From positions 406,323-470,322 of the forward strand of contig NZ_JH376422.1 in assembly GCF_000233455.1 (NCBI RefSeq): a stretch of DNA of 64,000 nt. Direction: 5' to 3'. The translations under genes were made by a program, and so were the position numbers. The notes under the pieces were generated by a model. That model searched no databases. It was not told the origin of the DNA and worked only from the letters and a program-made list of their open reading frames with translations. Below are positions 63,902 to 64,000 of this stretch, one piece after another. Source of the stretch: [Clostridium] citroniae WAL-17108 (GTDB taxonomy: Bacteria; Bacillota; Clostridia; Lachnospirales; Lachnospiraceae). Positions within the stretch are counted from its first letter, which is position 1; each line of letters begins with the position of its first letter.

Positions 63902-64000
63902 TTATTTTGATGTTATCATGAAAGTTCCAATCATAGTGATTTGACTATTTGCTGCTAATGTTTGATTAGTGTTAACATTCCCGTTCACGGCTATGTAAAC
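63902..64000 (-). CDS. Tail-fibre-like protein, 3' end only
   Basis: The last 32 codons of a minus-strand gene entering from the right edge read VYIAVNGNVNTNQTLAANSQ, then ITMIGTFMITSK and TAA. The style is that of a phage fibre tip. The stop is only four bases from the convergent plus-strand tip segment. Confidence 0.5.
   Translation of the reverse strand, partial: VYIAVNGNVNTNQTLAANSQITMIGTFMITSK

Overview
The window looks like a chromosomal segment of an anaerobic Bacillota gut bacterium, most likely Lachnospiraceae (Enterocloster/Hungatella-like). This rests on gene content (PTS EIIBC, GDYXXLXY/DUF2157 pair, glycerate kinase with a CdaR-type regulator, type I-C CRISPR), on strong AGGAGG-type ribosome sites, and on a 160-bp palindromic repeat whose translation I recognise from that group. 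The taxon is inferred; no rRNA or tRNA gene is present.

Left part, 1-24 kb, is GC-rich housekeeping and carbohydrate DNA: a 5'-truncated amidohydrolase; an RpiB-like isomerase; glycerate kinase with a CdaR/PucR-type regulator; glyA; a low-complexity lipoprotein; a DUF2157-GDYXXLXY membrane pair; and a sulfated-sugar locus (PTS EIIBC, two cytoplasmic-type sulfatases, an SIS-only protein and a LacI regulator with two matching operators). Then come dbpA, an AlkC-like glycosylase, two unrecognised genes (one carrying an in-frame MITE), a heterodimeric ABC exporter behind an attenuator-like leader, and a NeuD-like acyltransferase.

From about 24.08 to 62.3 kb the DNA becomes AT-richer and is a defence island read almost wholly on the minus strand: (1) a 5mC methyltransferase with McrB- and McrC-like restriction subunits (BsuMI/LlaJI style); (2) a type I-C CRISPR-Cas locus with 18 repeats and cas2-1-4-7-8c-5-3, in which cas4 has an early amber codon and a complete IS with an 8-bp target duplication sits just upstream of cas5; (3) a TOTE-type primase-helicase gene broken by one in-frame ochre codon, followed by a pRiA4b ORF-3-like gene leading straight into cas3; (4) a graveyard of IS21, ISL3 and IS66 pieces; (5) a large phosphorothioate-type (Ssp/Dnd-like) cassette with cysteine desulfurase, large ATPase, DUF4007 protein, PAPS-reductase-like protein, a DUF262/DUF1524 SspE-like effector, and a second apparent effector module (PLD-helicase, 49-aa protein, DndD-like ATPase, 176-aa protein), preceded by a small XRE regulator; (6) an ISLre2 remnant and an Mrr-like nuclease gene with a 41-aa leader gene.

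The last 1.3 kb is phage tail DNA: three small minus-strand genes, the 3' end of a minus-strand tail-fibre-like gene, and a promoterless plus-strand fibre C-terminus facing it, suggesting an invertible tail-fibre cassette.

The strongest leads are the dual-effector phosphorothioate-type cassette with its hidden 49-aa gene, the three separate lesions in the CRISPR/TOTE block (cas4 amber, TOTE ochre, IS upstream of cas5), the MITE that adds exactly 54 sense codons to a gene, and the candidate fibre-switch cassette.
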